From Candidatus Argoarchaeum ethanivorans (GTDB lineage: Archaea > Halobacteriota > Methanosarcinia > Methanosarcinales > EX4572-44), in NCBI GenBank assembly GCA_004193545.1, contig RPGO01000005.1, positions 111,897 through 175,896 on the forward strand: a stretch of 64,000 nucleotides of DNA. Direction: 5' to 3'. Position 1 is the first letter of the stretch. Each line of letters begins with the position of its first letter. Below the pieces are notes generated by a model that worked only from the letters and a program-made list of their open reading frames with translations, had not been told where the DNA came from and made no database searches. The position numbers were made by a program, and so were the translations under genes. Below, one piece after another: positions 19,067-27,741 of the stretch.

Positions 19067-19608
19067 GCATGTGCCTCCATTGCTTTATATGCGGCATCGA
19101 CTGCTGCAACGTTTTTTTCACCGATTTTCCCACTAAATCGCTCACCGACGGCTTTCTTTATGGATTCAAGACGAATTTCACCAGTTGCACCTGCAAAAGC
19201 TCCAAGAAGCACAGTATTGACAATCGGTCGTCCGATTACATCCATTGCAATCTTTGTAGCATCTACTGCCATTACTTTTGCAGAAATATTCTTAAGTTTT
19301 TCTGTATCTGTTTCAGTGTTAATAATGATCAAACCATCCTTTTTTATTCCGCCTGCTACATCTATCACATCAATGAGTGTGGCATCCTGGACGACCACAT
19401 AATCTGGCTCATAGACCTGACTTCGTATGCGAATTGGTTTATCATCTATACGGGTAAATGCAACAACTGGCGCACCACGTCGTTCCACACCAAAACTGGG
19501 AAATGCCTGGCTATATTTTCCATCTTCAAACGCTGCCACTGCAAGAAGTTCAGCAGCAGTAACAGATCCCTGTCCACCGCGTCCATGTATACGAATTTCT
19601 TTCATCAC
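19063..19608 (-). CDS. porG: Pyruvate:ferredoxin oxidoreductase, gamma subunit
   Basis: The gamma subunit (181 residues) opens the operon. It begins with [20 protein letters not shown], the defining motif of the gamma domain, and contains [17 protein letters not shown]. Its upstream region (19609-19907) contains an AT-rich TATA-like stretch near 19643-19660. No obvious operator is seen. Confidence 0.93.
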   Translation of the reverse strand: MMKEIRIHGRGGQGSVTAAELLAVAAFEDGKYSQAFPSFGVERRGAPVVAFTRIDDKPIRIRSQVYEPDYVVVQDATLIDVIDVAGGIKKDGLIIINTETDTEKLKNISAKVMAVDATKIAMDVIGRPIVNTVLLGAFAGATGEIRLESIKKAVGERFSGKIGEKNVAAVDAAYKAMEAHA

Positions 19609-19907
19609 ACTTTCACCATTTTTATAGAATACTAATCAAGCTTTATTATATATTACAGTGTTATATGAAAAACTCAATGGATAATTGTGTAAATCATATA
19701 TAGACTTTGGGTTCAAACTTCTATAAATTATCAATAATGTTCCAATAAAGATATTTGAAAAGGGCTCGAAACAAATATACAATCAATTTATTTCAGGGAT
19801 TCCGGTAAGACGACCATTAGACTTTAATACAGGCACCATTAAACGTTAGTTGTTATGTTGCATATATGTGCAATGATCTAATATAATTCGGAGGATATAT
19901 AAGATAA
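19609..19907. promoter_or_regulatory. Divergent spacer between porG and aIF1
   Basis: About 300 bp without a gene. ATTATATATTACAG (19643-19656) is a likely TATA region for por on the minus strand. GCATATATGTG (19859-19869) and GGAGGAT (19890-19896) suit aIF1 as promoter and ribosome-binding site. Confidence 0.45.
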
Positions 19908-20216
19908 ATGAATTCAGAAATGTGTCCCGTTTGTGGTTTGCCAAAAGAGCTTTGCATCTGTGAAGAAGTGGCAAAGGAACAGCAGAGGATTGCTATAAAG
20001 GTTAATCGACGACGCTATGGAAAAGAGGTTACTATTGTAGATGGAATCGATCCACATGAAATAGACCTTCATGAACTGTGCACCTATCTCAAATCAAAGT
20101 TTGCGTGTGGAGGCACGGTGAAGGACAATGCAATAGAGCTTCAAGGAAACCACAGTAGGCGCATGATGGAAGCACTGATAAAACGGGGGTTCCTGTCAGA
20201 ACAAATAAAAGTTTAA
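19908..20216 (+). CDS. Translation initiation factor aIF1 (SUI1 family)
   Basis: This small factor (102 residues) binds the 30S P-site region and checks start-codon pairing. It has the archaeal zinc-binding N-terminus [13 protein letters not shown], the core [14 protein letters not shown], and the SUI1 signature [19 protein letters not shown] strong GGAGGAT precedes the ATG. Length and motifs are complete. Confidence 0.95.
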   Translation: MNSEMCPVCGLPKELCICEEVAKEQQRIAIKVNRRRYGKEVTIVDGIDPHEIDLHELCTYLKSKFACGGTVKDNAIELQGNHSRRMMEALIKRGFLSEQIKV

Positions 20217-20219
20217 CTA

Positions 20220-20240
20220 CTGCACAACTTCGTTGTGCAG
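20220..20240. repeat. Perfect single hairpin of the composite repeat family
   Basis: Stem CTGCACAAC, loop TTC, stem GTTGTGCAG, directly after the aIF1 stop codon. Its position fits a transcription terminator or an mRNA 3'-end stabiliser. The following bases to 20500 show no gene. Confidence 0.85.
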
Positions 20241-20500
20241 TGCTGCATAAAAGAATGGTGCCCTGATCACCTATGGGCTCCCAGGTGTTATCACGGCTGG
20301 AGGGCAGTTGAGAAATATATCTCTACACAAGACAAAATAAAAACGAAACTTTATAAGCGAAAAACGCTAACAAGTTCATTACCTGTAAGTATGGAGTATA
20401 GTGACTTCGGTAGATGTAGTGTATCTGTGCCATCGTTAGAAGTTCTAAAGAACAGGGGCACCAGTTATTTAATAAAACAAAATATTTAATTGTCTCTTAA

Positions 20501-20610
20501 ACTAATCGACTAATATAGCTACAAATTGATCTATTGATTAGGCCATTGATTCAGCGACAGATTAATCGATTGATTCAACTACAAACTAATCGACAAATAC
20601 TTATATAAGC
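20501..20610 (+). promoter_or_regulatory. Repeats and TATA box before a truncated restriction-modification locus
   Basis: ACTAATCGAC occurs at 20501-20510 and again at 20585-20594, with related TAATCGATTGAT between them, and a TATA box CTTATATAAGC follows at 20600-20610. Repeats at such a spot could bind a controller protein of the restriction-modification locus. This is inference. Confidence 0.4.
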
Positions 20611-20628
20611 ATAAATAAAATAAAAAAC

Positions 20629-20802
20629 ATGCTTCGCACCACAATTAAATCCTTTTTTGAAAAAGATCAGTTTCTTACTAACTCTGAATTATCAAAAAAA
20701 CTAAATAAAGATAAGGCTATGATTTCAGGTTATCTTGAAGCCATGGTTGATTATGGTGATTTGTCCGTAAAAAAGCAGGAAATTCAAAAGTATATTTTTT
20801 AA
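20629..20802 (+). CDS. Small protein of unknown function upstream of the methylase fragment
   Basis: A 57-codon frame starts at ATG 20629, about 20 bp after a good TATA box, and ends at 20802, 15 bp before the methylase start. The sequence (MLRTTIKSFFEKDQF, LTNSELSKKLNKDKAMISGY) looks like a winged-helix half with a putative recognition helix. It may regulate the restriction-modification locus. No family was recognised. Confidence 0.45.
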   Translation: MLRTTIKSFFEKDQFLTNSELSKKLNKDKAMISGYLEAMVDYGDLSVKKQEIQKYIF

Positions 20803-20817
20803 ATAAAAGGTGAAATT

Positions 20818-21045
20818 ATGGCAAAATCGAAAGATACTGAGGTTGATGCATATATATTTATTAAAGAAAATTTAAAAACTATTGGATGGGATATCAGAAA
20901 TCCTGCCAGAAATCCAAACGGAGAAGTATATACTCAAAATGAAGTTTTTAACCATTCAGAATTAAAAAAATGTTTAGGACAACTTAAACCTGAAAATGTT
21001 GTTAAATATCGCTGGGAATGCATGGCAGTTTTTTATCACCTTTGA
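20818..21045 (+). pseudogene. N-6 DNA methylase (type I HsdM-like), truncated after about 62 codons
   Basis: The N-terminus (DTEVDAYIFIKENLKTIGWD, RNPNGEVYTQNE, KKCLGQLKPENVV) is typical of large N6-adenine methylase/restriction subunits, which normally have 500 or more residues. A ribosome-binding site (AAAGGTGAAATT) precedes the ATG. From 21008 the frame runs into an inverted copy of the atwA gene (residues RWECMAVFYHL) and stops. The gene was therefore cut by the inverted duplication, and nothing of its catalytic domain remains in the window. Confidence 0.75.
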
Positions 21046-21629
21046 AAAATCAGCTGCTGGTAGAATCTGGTGTTAGCCTTGCCCCACCAATAATGCTTCT
21101 CCTTCGTCAAACTCTTCAATACCTCTCAATTATATGGAGCAGTGTTGACTTTCCTGCGCCACTTTTTTTCCAAGAATTACTCCAAGTGTCTCTCCTTCGT
21201 TCATTGCAAAGGGATACATTGTTTGGTCAACAACAAGCGTCACCGGGCGTTTTGGCTGTATTTTTTGTTAAAGTCTTTTGACCTTAATGAATTTCCATAA
21301 TAAAACCTGTGATAAAACATTCCTTGCATACCTGCACCATACCAAAGCGCCAGCTTTGCGAGATGACCTCTCTCGAGTGCGCTTAGCAATCAGATTGCAG
21401 AAAATAATTCGTCGCTTGAAAGCACTGCGCAACTCTGTTGTGCAGAAAATAACTCTTGATTGCAGAGTAATCAAATTACTTAAAAATCGATCCACCAGTA
21501 CGGTCAAACGGCTTTTTTAACAATGTCTTCAATTTGCCCAATCTCTTTTCTTGCCGCCGATGTATATAGGCGTTCTGTTTGTTGATATCGCGGTTGGCTG
21601 TAGCATCAAGAATGTTTTCTTTTCCATTT
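21008..21629 (-). repeat. Inverted, decayed duplicate of the fbp-atwA junction (copy A)
   Basis: In reverse orientation this matches 22746-23322 in order: the last 40 codons of fbp (21508-21629), the hairpin repeats, and the first 95 or so codons of atwA (21008-21290). Examples are AAGTGTCTCTCCTTCGTTCA (shared with the atwA antisense) and CCGATGTATATAGGCGTTCT (shared with the fbp antisense). Point changes and small indels break both reading frames, so it is a pseudogene pair and older than a fresh assembly artefact would be. Confidence 0.9.
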
Positions 21630-21700
21630 ACTGATGATGTGTTTTTGTGGGGCTAGGTGGTTAGGGCTTAAATGGCTTAGTGATGTCTCATTCTACATAG

Positions 21701-21898
21701 GCAAAGCAAATCTCACGCTGTTGCCTATCAAAAGCATACGAGGTGGCAGGCAACGCAGTACTGAATAGAGCATTTGGCGAGTTAGAGCAGGATATTAACG
21801 TAGAAGATGCGAAAACAGTATGGACGAAAAAACAAAACAGCGGATCCGCAATTTATGTTGTGCCATTTGGCAAGTACCGGTTGAGTTTGGGTTATTAA
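21701..21898 (+). pseudogene. Unidentified coding remnant (C-terminal tail)
   Basis: A frame without a start codon reads SKAYEVAGNAVLNRAFGELE, then QDINVEDAKTVWTKKQNSGS and AIYVVPFGKYRLSLGY, and stops at 21896-21898. The composition looks like real protein sequence, but no family was recognised. It sits between copy A of the inverted duplication and fbp, so it may be the tail of a gene lost in the rearrangement. Confidence 0.35.
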
Positions 21899-21966
21899 TT
21901 CTGGCAGGGAAAGTTACATATCTCATGTGAGGAATGGTTGATACTATAACAATCGAGGAGTATTGT

Positions 21967-22866
21967 ATGAAATTAAATGAGTTTTTAACAAGTAAAAATG
22001 TTGACAGTGGACTTGCAGAGCTTGTTGAGTTACTTGCTGAGCAGTCACAGACTATCAAAAGAGGTTTTCTTGGACACACAGAAGATGTTGCAGGTACCAT
22101 CAATATTTATGGTGAGGAGCAGCTTGTACTGGATAAATGGGCAGATGAAGTAATAGTAAGCTCACTGCAGAAATCAAAACTTGCACACTGGATAACTTCT
22201 GAAGAACAGCCGGAAGTAATTGAAATTGAAAATGCGAAACATGATTTTGGGATAACCCTTGACCCACTTGATGGGTCATCGTTGATACCAGTAAATCTTA
22301 CAGTAGGAACAATCATAGGCATCTATCCCGGGGAAGTACTTAACCCAGGTAAAAACATGATCTCTGCTATGTATTTCCTTTATGGGCCCCTGACTACACT
22401 TACTATATCGATCGCTGGAGGAGTGCACGATTTTGTGCTTGACCGCAACAATGAATACATCCTGCAAAAGGAGAATCTCACCATTCCGGATGGTAAAATA
22501 TATGCATCCGGAGCACTCCGGAAAGACTGGCTCCCTCCACACATCACCTATGTCAGCCAGCTCGAAGAAGAAGGATATAAACTGCGATACAGCGGCTCGT
22601 TCGTAGCAGACGTACACCAGATACTTCATAAAGGTGGGATATTTTCTTATCCAGCGTATAAAGGCAAAGAGTCGGGCAAATTGCGTTTGCTGGTTGAAGC
22701 AAATCCACTCGGGAAAATCGTCACAGATGCTGGCGGCGCTATTAGCAATGGAAAAGAAAACATTCTTGATGTTATGCCAACGGCGATATCAAACAGAACA
22801 CCTATATACATCGGCGGCAAAAAAGAGATTGAACAAATTGAAAACATTGTTAAAAAAGCTGCTTAA
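21967..22866 (+). CDS. fbp: Fructose-1,6-bisphosphatase, class I
   Basis: This enzyme hydrolyses fructose 1,6-bisphosphate to fructose 6-phosphate in gluconeogenesis. The 299 residues carry the metal-binding motif LDPLDGSSLIPVNLTVGTI, the substrate-site region YSGSFVADVHQILHKGG, and the C-terminal EANPLGKIVTDAGGAIS. ATG 21967 is chosen because GAGGAG lies 10 bases upstream; an upstream ATG at 21934 would include that site. The 3' end is duplicated in inverted form at 21508-21629. atwA follows after a hairpin-repeat spacer. Confidence 0.93.
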   Translation: MKLNEFLTSKNVDSGLAELVELLAEQSQTIKRGFLGHTEDVAGTINIYGEEQLVLDKWADEVIVSSLQKSKLAHWITSEEQPEVIEIENAKHDFGITLDPLDGSSLIPVNLTVGTIIGIYPGEVLNPGKNMISAMYFLYGPLTTLTISIAGGVHDFVLDRNNEYILQKENLTIPDGKIYASGALRKDWLPPHITYVSQLEEEGYKLRYSGSFVADVHQILHKGGIFSYPAYKGKESGKLRLLVEANPLGKIVTDAGGAISNGKENILDVMPTAISNRTPIYIGGKKEIEQIENIVKKAA

Positions 22867-23322
22867 CTGCACAGATCGATTGCTTGCGCACTTGATTACT
22901 TCGTAATCAAGAGTTATTTTCTGCACAGCAAAGTTGTACAATGCAGCGTAATCGAGAGTTAAGATCATCTCTGCAAAAGCTGCGCTTTGCAGGTGTGCAG
23001 GTATGTAAAGAATGTTTTATCAAGAAGGTTTTATTATGGAAATTATCAAGGTCGAAGACTTAACAAAAAAATACAAAATAAAAAACACCGGTGACGTTGT
23101 TGTTGGACTAAACAATGTATCCTTTACAATGAACGAAGGAGAGACACTTGGAGTAATTGGAAAAAGTGGCGCAGGAAAGTCAACACTGCTCCATATACTG
23201 AGAGGTATTGAAGAGTTTGACGAGGGAAAAGTGACTATTGACGGGGCAAGGCTAACACCAGGTTCTACCAGCAGTGATTTTTCAAAGGTGCAGAAAAAAA
23301 CTGCCATGCACTCCCAGCGATC
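22746..23322 (+). repeat. Intact parent (copy B) of the inverted fbp-atwA duplication
   Basis: This spans the fbp 3' end, the intergenic hairpins and the atwA 5' end. It pairs in reverse orientation with 21008-21629. The two copies are separated by about 1.1 kb that contains the rest of fbp. Confidence 0.9.
22867..23000. repeat. Composite hairpin repeats between fbp and atwA
   Basis: Modules in order: CTGCACAGATCGATTGCTTG; stem TTGATTAC, loop TTC, stem GTAATCAA; linker GAGTTATTTT; stem CTGCACAGC with GTTGTACAATG; and stem TGCAAAAGC, loop TGC, stem GCTTTGCA. Copy A of the duplication (21370-21478) contains a variant set. Confidence 0.8.
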
Positions 23323-24778
23323 TTTTGCATTATGGGGGCAGTCGATTTTACACAATGTGATGCGAAAAATCTGTGCAGCGCAAAGAGGAGCTGAAGAGCT
23401 TCCGGAGCAGGACAGTACAGATTATGAATCTATTAAAGATGAGGCAATGGAAATCATAGAACTCGTTGGATTAAAAAATAAATACAAATATTATTACAAT
23501 ATTTTAAGTGGTGGCGAAAAACAACAAGTACTGCTTGCCCGGCAACTCGCATTCAAACCAAGAGTACTTCTTCTTGACGAACCAGCCACTATGTCAGATC
23601 CAATTACACGAAAAAAAATTCTCGATACCATAAAAAAAGTACACGAAAAACTTGGACTCAGTACTGTATTAGTGTCTCATATGCCAGAAGTACACGAATA
23701 CCTTTCAGACCGGCTAATAATGCTTGAAAATGGATGTATTGTGAACGAAGGCTCAACATCCAAAGTGCTTGAAGAATTCACCAGGCAAATCACAGAACCA
23801 GTACCACTTGAACCAATAACCTCCAAAACTGAAAAGATTATGCGGCTTAAAAACGTATATAAAAAATATCGTTTAGTCACAAGCAGTGAACTGGTACAAA
23901 CCATCGAAATGAAAAGCATCAATTTTTCCATACCAAAAGGCATAATAATGGCAATGATCGGACCTTCGGCAAAGGGAAAAACAGTGCTCATTCGACTGCT
24001 TGGTGGGATTGAAAAACCAGACGATGGTGAAGTACTTGTCAATGTTGGCGGCGAATGGATTGATATTTCCAAGTACGGACGAAAGTCTATCATCGCACGC
24101 CAGAAGGTAGAGGTCATGCACCAGGAATTTGGATTAATGCACAATGAAACAATATCAGAACAATTCGCCTATCGTCTGGGCCTAAAAAGCATCGAAACAA
24201 TCGATAAAGCTATGGCACAGGCAGAAGAGCTTGGTATCACAGACCTGAAACTTGATGTATTGTACAGACTTGCTGACCTTCCGGAAGACGAGGCAAAAGC
24301 AGCACTTAAAAAAATGGGGCTCGACACCGACATATTCTCTGAGCTGTTCCCAAGCTTTCCTGAAACAGAAGCAAGAAAAGTAGCAAAACCAGTGCTTGAA
24401 GCACTGAATCTTTCGGAAGATATACTTGATCGTCACACTCATGAATTAAGCTGTGGTGAAGAGGTTAGAGTAGCAATTGCACTGCACATGGTGAGCAAAC
24501 CGGAAATACTGCTTCTTGATGAACCTTTCGGGGATTTGGATCCATTATCTCTCAGAGATGTGCTGAATGCCATCAAAAAGCTCAATAAAGAATTCAAAAC
24601 AACGATAATAGTGGTCAGTCATCAACTCGATGCAGTAAAAGAGATAGCACATGAAGCTGTGTTCATTGAAGCAGGCATCACCAGATGGGGTGAACCAGAA
24701 GAAGTCTGTGAAGTATTTTTGGAACGAATGCGAGAGATAGAGGCCAATCCACAGGAAAAAGAGATGGCAACTAATTAA
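23036..24778 (+). CDS. atwA: Methyl-coenzyme M reductase system component A2 (double ABC ATPase)
   Basis: AtwA is a soluble tandem ABC ATPase that helps the ATP-dependent reductive activation of the Ni-F430 centre of Mcr, so it marks methane or alkane metabolism. The 580 residues hold two nucleotide-binding domains. The first has Walker A GKSGAGKST, signature LSGGEKQQVLLARQ and Walker B VLLLDEPATM. The second has GPSAKGKTV, LSCGEEVRVAIALH and ILLLDEPFGDLDP. There are no membrane segments. ATG 23036 is preferred over 23012 because GAAGG lies upstream of it and the conserved EIIKVEDLTKKY follows. It is followed by mtnA 2 bp later. Its 5' end has an inverted pseudogene copy at 21008-21290. Confidence 0.93.
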   Translation: MEIIKVEDLTKKYKIKNTGDVVVGLNNVSFTMNEGETLGVIGKSGAGKSTLLHILRGIEEFDEGKVTIDGARLTPGSTSSDFSKVQKKTAMHSQRSFALWGQSILHNVMRKICAAQRGAEELPEQDSTDYESIKDEAMEIIELVGLKNKYKYYYNILSGGEKQQVLLARQLAFKPRVLLLDEPATMSDPITRKKILDTIKKVHEKLGLSTVLVSHMPEVHEYLSDRLIMLENGCIVNEGSTSKVLEEFTRQITEPVPLEPITSKTEKIMRLKNVYKKYRLVTSSELVQTIEMKSINFSIPKGIIMAMIGPSAKGKTVLIRLLGGIEKPDDGEVLVNVGGEWIDISKYGRKSIIARQKVEVMHQEFGLMHNETISEQFAYRLGLKSIETIDKAMAQAEELGITDLKLDVLYRLADLPEDEAKAALKKMGLDTDIFSELFPSFPETEARKVAKPVLEALNLSEDILDRHTHELSCGEEVRVAIALHMVSKPEILLLDEPFGDLDPLSLRDVLNAIKKLNKEFKTTIIVVSHQLDAVKEIAHEAVFIEAGITRWGEPEEVCEVFLERMREIEANPQEKEMATN

Positions 24779-24780
24779 GT

Positions 24781-25809
24781 ATGGTGCTGCGCACAATCGA
24801 CTGGGACAGCGAAAAGAATACTATTCACCTGGTGGATCAGACACTTCTACCAGCAGAATACAAAACGATTGAGTGCAGCACTGTCGACTCCCTCTGTGAG
24901 GCAATTAAAACACTACGAGTCAGGGGCGCTCCCGCAATTGGGGCAGCAGGAGCGTATGGCATAGCACTTGCAGCACATAAAAGCAAAGCTTCTACAGCAC
25001 TGGAATTATTAGATGAATTGGAATCTAAAGCAGCACAGATAAAGAGCACACGTCCAACAGCGTCAAACCTCTCCTTTTCAGTAGAGCGAGTGATAAACAC
25101 AATTAAATCGGTTGCTGCTACAAAAGCAGATATAATCGATGTAGCCACCGAAGAAGCACAGCTAATTGCAGACGAAGACATCATCATCAACAAAAAACTG
25201 AGCAAACGTGGTGCAGAATTACTTGAAGATGGCGATACAGTGATGACACATTGTAATGCCGGACGACTTGCCTGTGTTGGTTGGGGAACTGCTCTTGGAG
25301 TGGTACGATCGGCAGTAGAAGATGGAAAAGAAATAAGAGTCGTTGCCTGCGAAACAAGACCTTTACACCAGGGAAGCCGTATCACCACGTATGAATTGAT
25401 GGAAGACAAAATACCAGTAACACTGATCACTGACAGCACAGCAGGATATATGATGCGTCGCGGGCTTGTTGACAAAGTAATCGTTGGAGCAGATAGAATT
25501 ACAGAGGATGCTGTATTCAACAAAATTGGAACCTACACTCACAGCGTGCTTGCAAAGGAACACGATATCCCGTTCTATGTTGCAGCACCAGCGTCCACTG
25601 TAGACTGCAAACACAGCGAGGACGAGATAACAATCGAAGAGCGAGACCCTGATGAGCTGCGATACTTCAAAGGAAGCCAGGTTGCTCCATACAATGTGCC
25701 AGTATACAACCCCGCCTTTGATGCCACACCAATGGAAAACATCACTGCTGTAATCACAGAAAAAGGGGTATTCCAGCCGCCATTTTTAATAGAAGAACTG
25801 ATAATATAA
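24781..25809 (+). CDS. mtnA: S-methyl-5-thioribose-1-phosphate isomerase family protein (MtnA-like)
   Basis: MtnA interconverts methylthioribose 1-phosphate and methylthioribulose 1-phosphate; archaeal relatives include ribose 1,5-bisphosphate isomerase of AMP recycling. The 342 residues contain RVRGAPAIGAAGAYGIAL, the catalytic-Cys region MTHCNAGRLACVGWGTALG, and the Asp region KVIVGADRI, all typical of the MtnA branch. Which substrate is used is uncertain, since methanogens also use MtnA in 5'-deoxyadenosine or methylthioadenosine salvage. It begins 2 bp after the atwA stop and is probably co-transcribed with it. Confidence 0.88.
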   Translation: MVLRTIDWDSEKNTIHLVDQTLLPAEYKTIECSTVDSLCEAIKTLRVRGAPAIGAAGAYGIALAAHKSKASTALELLDELESKAAQIKSTRPTASNLSFSVERVINTIKSVAATKADIIDVATEEAQLIADEDIIINKKLSKRGAELLEDGDTVMTHCNAGRLACVGWGTALGVVRSAVEDGKEIRVVACETRPLHQGSRITTYELMEDKIPVTLITDSTAGYMMRRGLVDKVIVGADRITEDAVFNKIGTYTHSVLAKEHDIPFYVAAPASTVDCKHSEDEITIEERDPDELRYFKGSQVAPYNVPVYNPAFDATPMENITAVITEKGVFQPPFLIEELII

Positions 25810-25940
25810 TACCAGTCAATTAGCCCTAAATAAGTTGTTTGAATATTGTAATTAAGATGCCTGCCATAAATATAATTCCTGCAAAGGGTGATTTGATTTC
25901 CTGCTTGACGTATAAGAAGATATAAACGCACCACGTTCTC

Positions 25941-26000
25941 TTGCACTTGATTGCTTGTGAGAGTTAAGAGTTATTTCTGCACAATGAAGTTGTGCAGTTG
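25941..26000. repeat. Composite hairpin repeat with an upstream promoter-like block
   Basis: GAAGATATAAACGCACCACG (from about 25916), then TTGCACTTGATTGC, then a perfect stem CTGCACAAT, loop GAA, stem GTTGTGCAG (one wobble) at 25978-25998. A very similar block, GGAAAGTATAAATGCACCAC followed by CTCTTGCTACAGTTGATT, occurs at 62889-62927. The spacer 25810-25940 otherwise shows nothing. Confidence 0.65.
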
Positions 26001-26325
26001 CTTGACAACTTCCATTTTACCCACCATACAGTGCCTGCTTTTCCATTCATATTAAGCCTCAGCCAGTTCGTGTCTGAATTCAAGTTGCACCAAAAGGGTC
26101 GTAGTTTATCGGTTCAGGGTGGGGGCAGGTTTTAAGGTTGTAGTGCAGTGAAATGGATTTTCTGTCATTTTACTCCTTTTACCATCTTCACCCATGAATG
26201 CGTCGCTATCTGCTGGATGAGGAACTGGACATCATTATCAGTGCTGAAGGTATGCCAGATTTTGTTTTTCCAGTTCTTTTGCCTCGGCGGTGGCTGGGTT
26301 CTCTTCAAGCTTGTTTATCCCATCA

Positions 26326-26370
26326 TTGTCCCTTAAATGTCCCTTAAGTGTCCCTTATTATTGTCCCCCA
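26326..26370. repeat. Short tandem repeat of TGTCCCTTAA
   Basis: Four near copies of a 10-bp unit (TGTCCCTTAA) follow one another. They lie just downstream of the winged-helix remnant on the minus strand. No function is evident. Confidence 0.7.
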
Positions 26371-26595
26371 AATAGTTTCAGTGTATAATAAATTCCTTTC
26401 TTCTCCCCGTGTTTTTCAAGCAGTCCAAGTTCTGCGAGGTCTGTCAGGTCTCAAGTGGCTGTTCGTTTTATTGTTTTTCTTATCATTCTTTTCCCAACAT
26501 CTTCACCGCTGCTGAAAACCAATCTTTTCAAGCGCTTTGATTGTTTTCTCAGCAGGAAGCATTTTGGTAGAATCCTTCTCTTCGATTGTTTTCAT
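26358..26595 (-). pseudogene. Winged-helix C-terminal fragment (Fic/RecG-like regulator), broken
   Basis: The reverse strand reads MKTIEEKDSTKMLPAEKTIK, a stop, then in another frame GKRMIRKTIKRTAT, a stop, and DLTDLAELGLLEKHGEKKGI followed by YYTLKLFGGQ. The 'RTAT-DLxxLxELGLLEKxGxxKGxYY' pattern is the winged helix at the end of Fic-family and RecG-like/AlbA ATPase regulators. The frames are broken and the body is missing. The rest of 26000-26621 (for example 26040-26330) has scattered codon-like sequence but no recognisable gene. Confidence 0.45.
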
Positions 26596-26621
26596 TTTAA
26601 ATTAGAGATAAGAATATTTTC

Positions 26622-27704
26622 TTATTGTTTTTGTATTAAATCTCTTACAGTTTCGCCAAACTCTGATTCTACAATACTTCGCACACCAAGTGTTTTTGGA
26701 TGAAGATCGATTTCAACGACCACGTGGTGGTGTCCTGCTTGTTTCAGTGGTGCTACAAGGCGCGGCCCATTTGTAATGGAGAACACTTCTGCATGTTCTG
26801 GCGGTATGATTGCATGCGGGATTCCTGTTATTACTACGTAGTCCAGGTCTTCGATGAGCTTTTCCACACAGGCGTTTGTTATGGCATATTCGTCAAGTCC
26901 ACCACAGAGGTGATGCAATACCACACCCTTTTCTCCAAACTCACGTTTTATATCCCGCGCATAACGCTGTATCCTTGGAAGTCCCACTTCTTCAAGGTTT
27001 GCAATATTTATAAGCTCCACATGAAACTTTGAAGCTGCTTCATTTACTGCAAGAAGTACGTCTGCAAACATGTACACGGTTTCTTTTTTAGCGTTTAGTA
27101 CCACTGCACCCTTCTTCCCCTCTTTCATAAGGCTTATGAGCCGTTTTGCCACTGCATACTTGGTATCGCCTCTTGATGGTTGGATGTAGCCACTGCTTGC
27201 TGCACCCCTTTCTTTTTCGAGATCTGTTGCTTTCTGCATGAGATGTTTCTGTCGGTCAAGCTCAGGTTCGCTGATTAAACCTGTATTTTTTGCCGCCTCC
27301 AGTGTTTTAATAACGCCTACGATGTTATCGTGGTATCCTGCATGGATGTCTACTACTATTATTGGAATTTCTGCATGTATCTCATCGACAGCACTTTTCA
27401 GGTTTTCTCCTATGATCATGCTTGCACAGGTGCCAACAACCCCAACGCTTTTTGGGTTGAACATGGATAGTACCTGTTTGAGCACCTCTGTCAGTCGGTT
27501 TCCTGCACCAAAGATGTAATCGGTCTCATCCATTGCAGTGGTTACCACACGCATGCCTTCTTCTTCGAGCATGCGTGCAAGCTTGTAATTACAGCCCGGC
27601 GGACCGTGTATAACTGCTACGTCCACGTCAAGGTCTCGAAGGGTAAAAAGTGCTGCTGCAATCGCATTTGGTCTTGGATGAAGTATTTTAAGATCTGCCG
27701 CCAT
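26622..27704 (-). CDS. cfbD: Ni-sirohydrochlorin a,c-diamide reductive cyclase, catalytic subunit CfbD
   Basis: CfbD is the nitrogenase-like partner of CfbC; together they reduce Ni-sirohydrochlorin diamide on the way to F430, the cofactor of Mcr. The 360 residues show the nitrogenase/protochlorophyllide-reductase fold features: IHGPPGCNYKLARMLEEEG, GVVGTCASMIIGENLKSAV and HHLCGGLDEYAITNACVEK with likely cluster cysteines. ATG 27704 is chosen over an in-frame TTG at 27716; both have weak ribosome-binding sites. It lies 37 bp after sufB in the same direction, so co-transcription with sufCB is likely. CfbC is not in the window. Confidence 0.9.
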   Translation of the reverse strand: MAADLKILHPRPNAIAAALFTLRDLDVDVAVIHGPPGCNYKLARMLEEEGMRVVTTAMDETDYIFGAGNRLTEVLKQVLSMFNPKSVGVVGTCASMIIGENLKSAVDEIHAEIPIIVVDIHAGYHDNIVGVIKTLEAAKNTGLISEPELDRQKHLMQKATDLEKERGAASSGYIQPSRGDTKYAVAKRLISLMKEGKKGAVVLNAKKETVYMFADVLLAVNEAASKFHVELINIANLEEVGLPRIQRYARDIKREFGEKGVVLHHLCGGLDEYAITNACVEKLIEDLDYVVITGIPHAIIPPEHAEVFSITNGPRLVAPLKQAGHHHVVVEIDLHPKTLGVRSIVESEFGETVRDLIQKQ

Positions 27705-27741
27705 TTTATTTCCCAACTTTCATCCGGAAGTTTTAGACAAT

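Noticed and set aside
23020..23355. Minus-strand 111-codon frame over the atwA start, with a relative at 21018-21281
   Set aside because: The similarity of the two comes from the inverted duplication of atwA, not from a conserved antisense gene.
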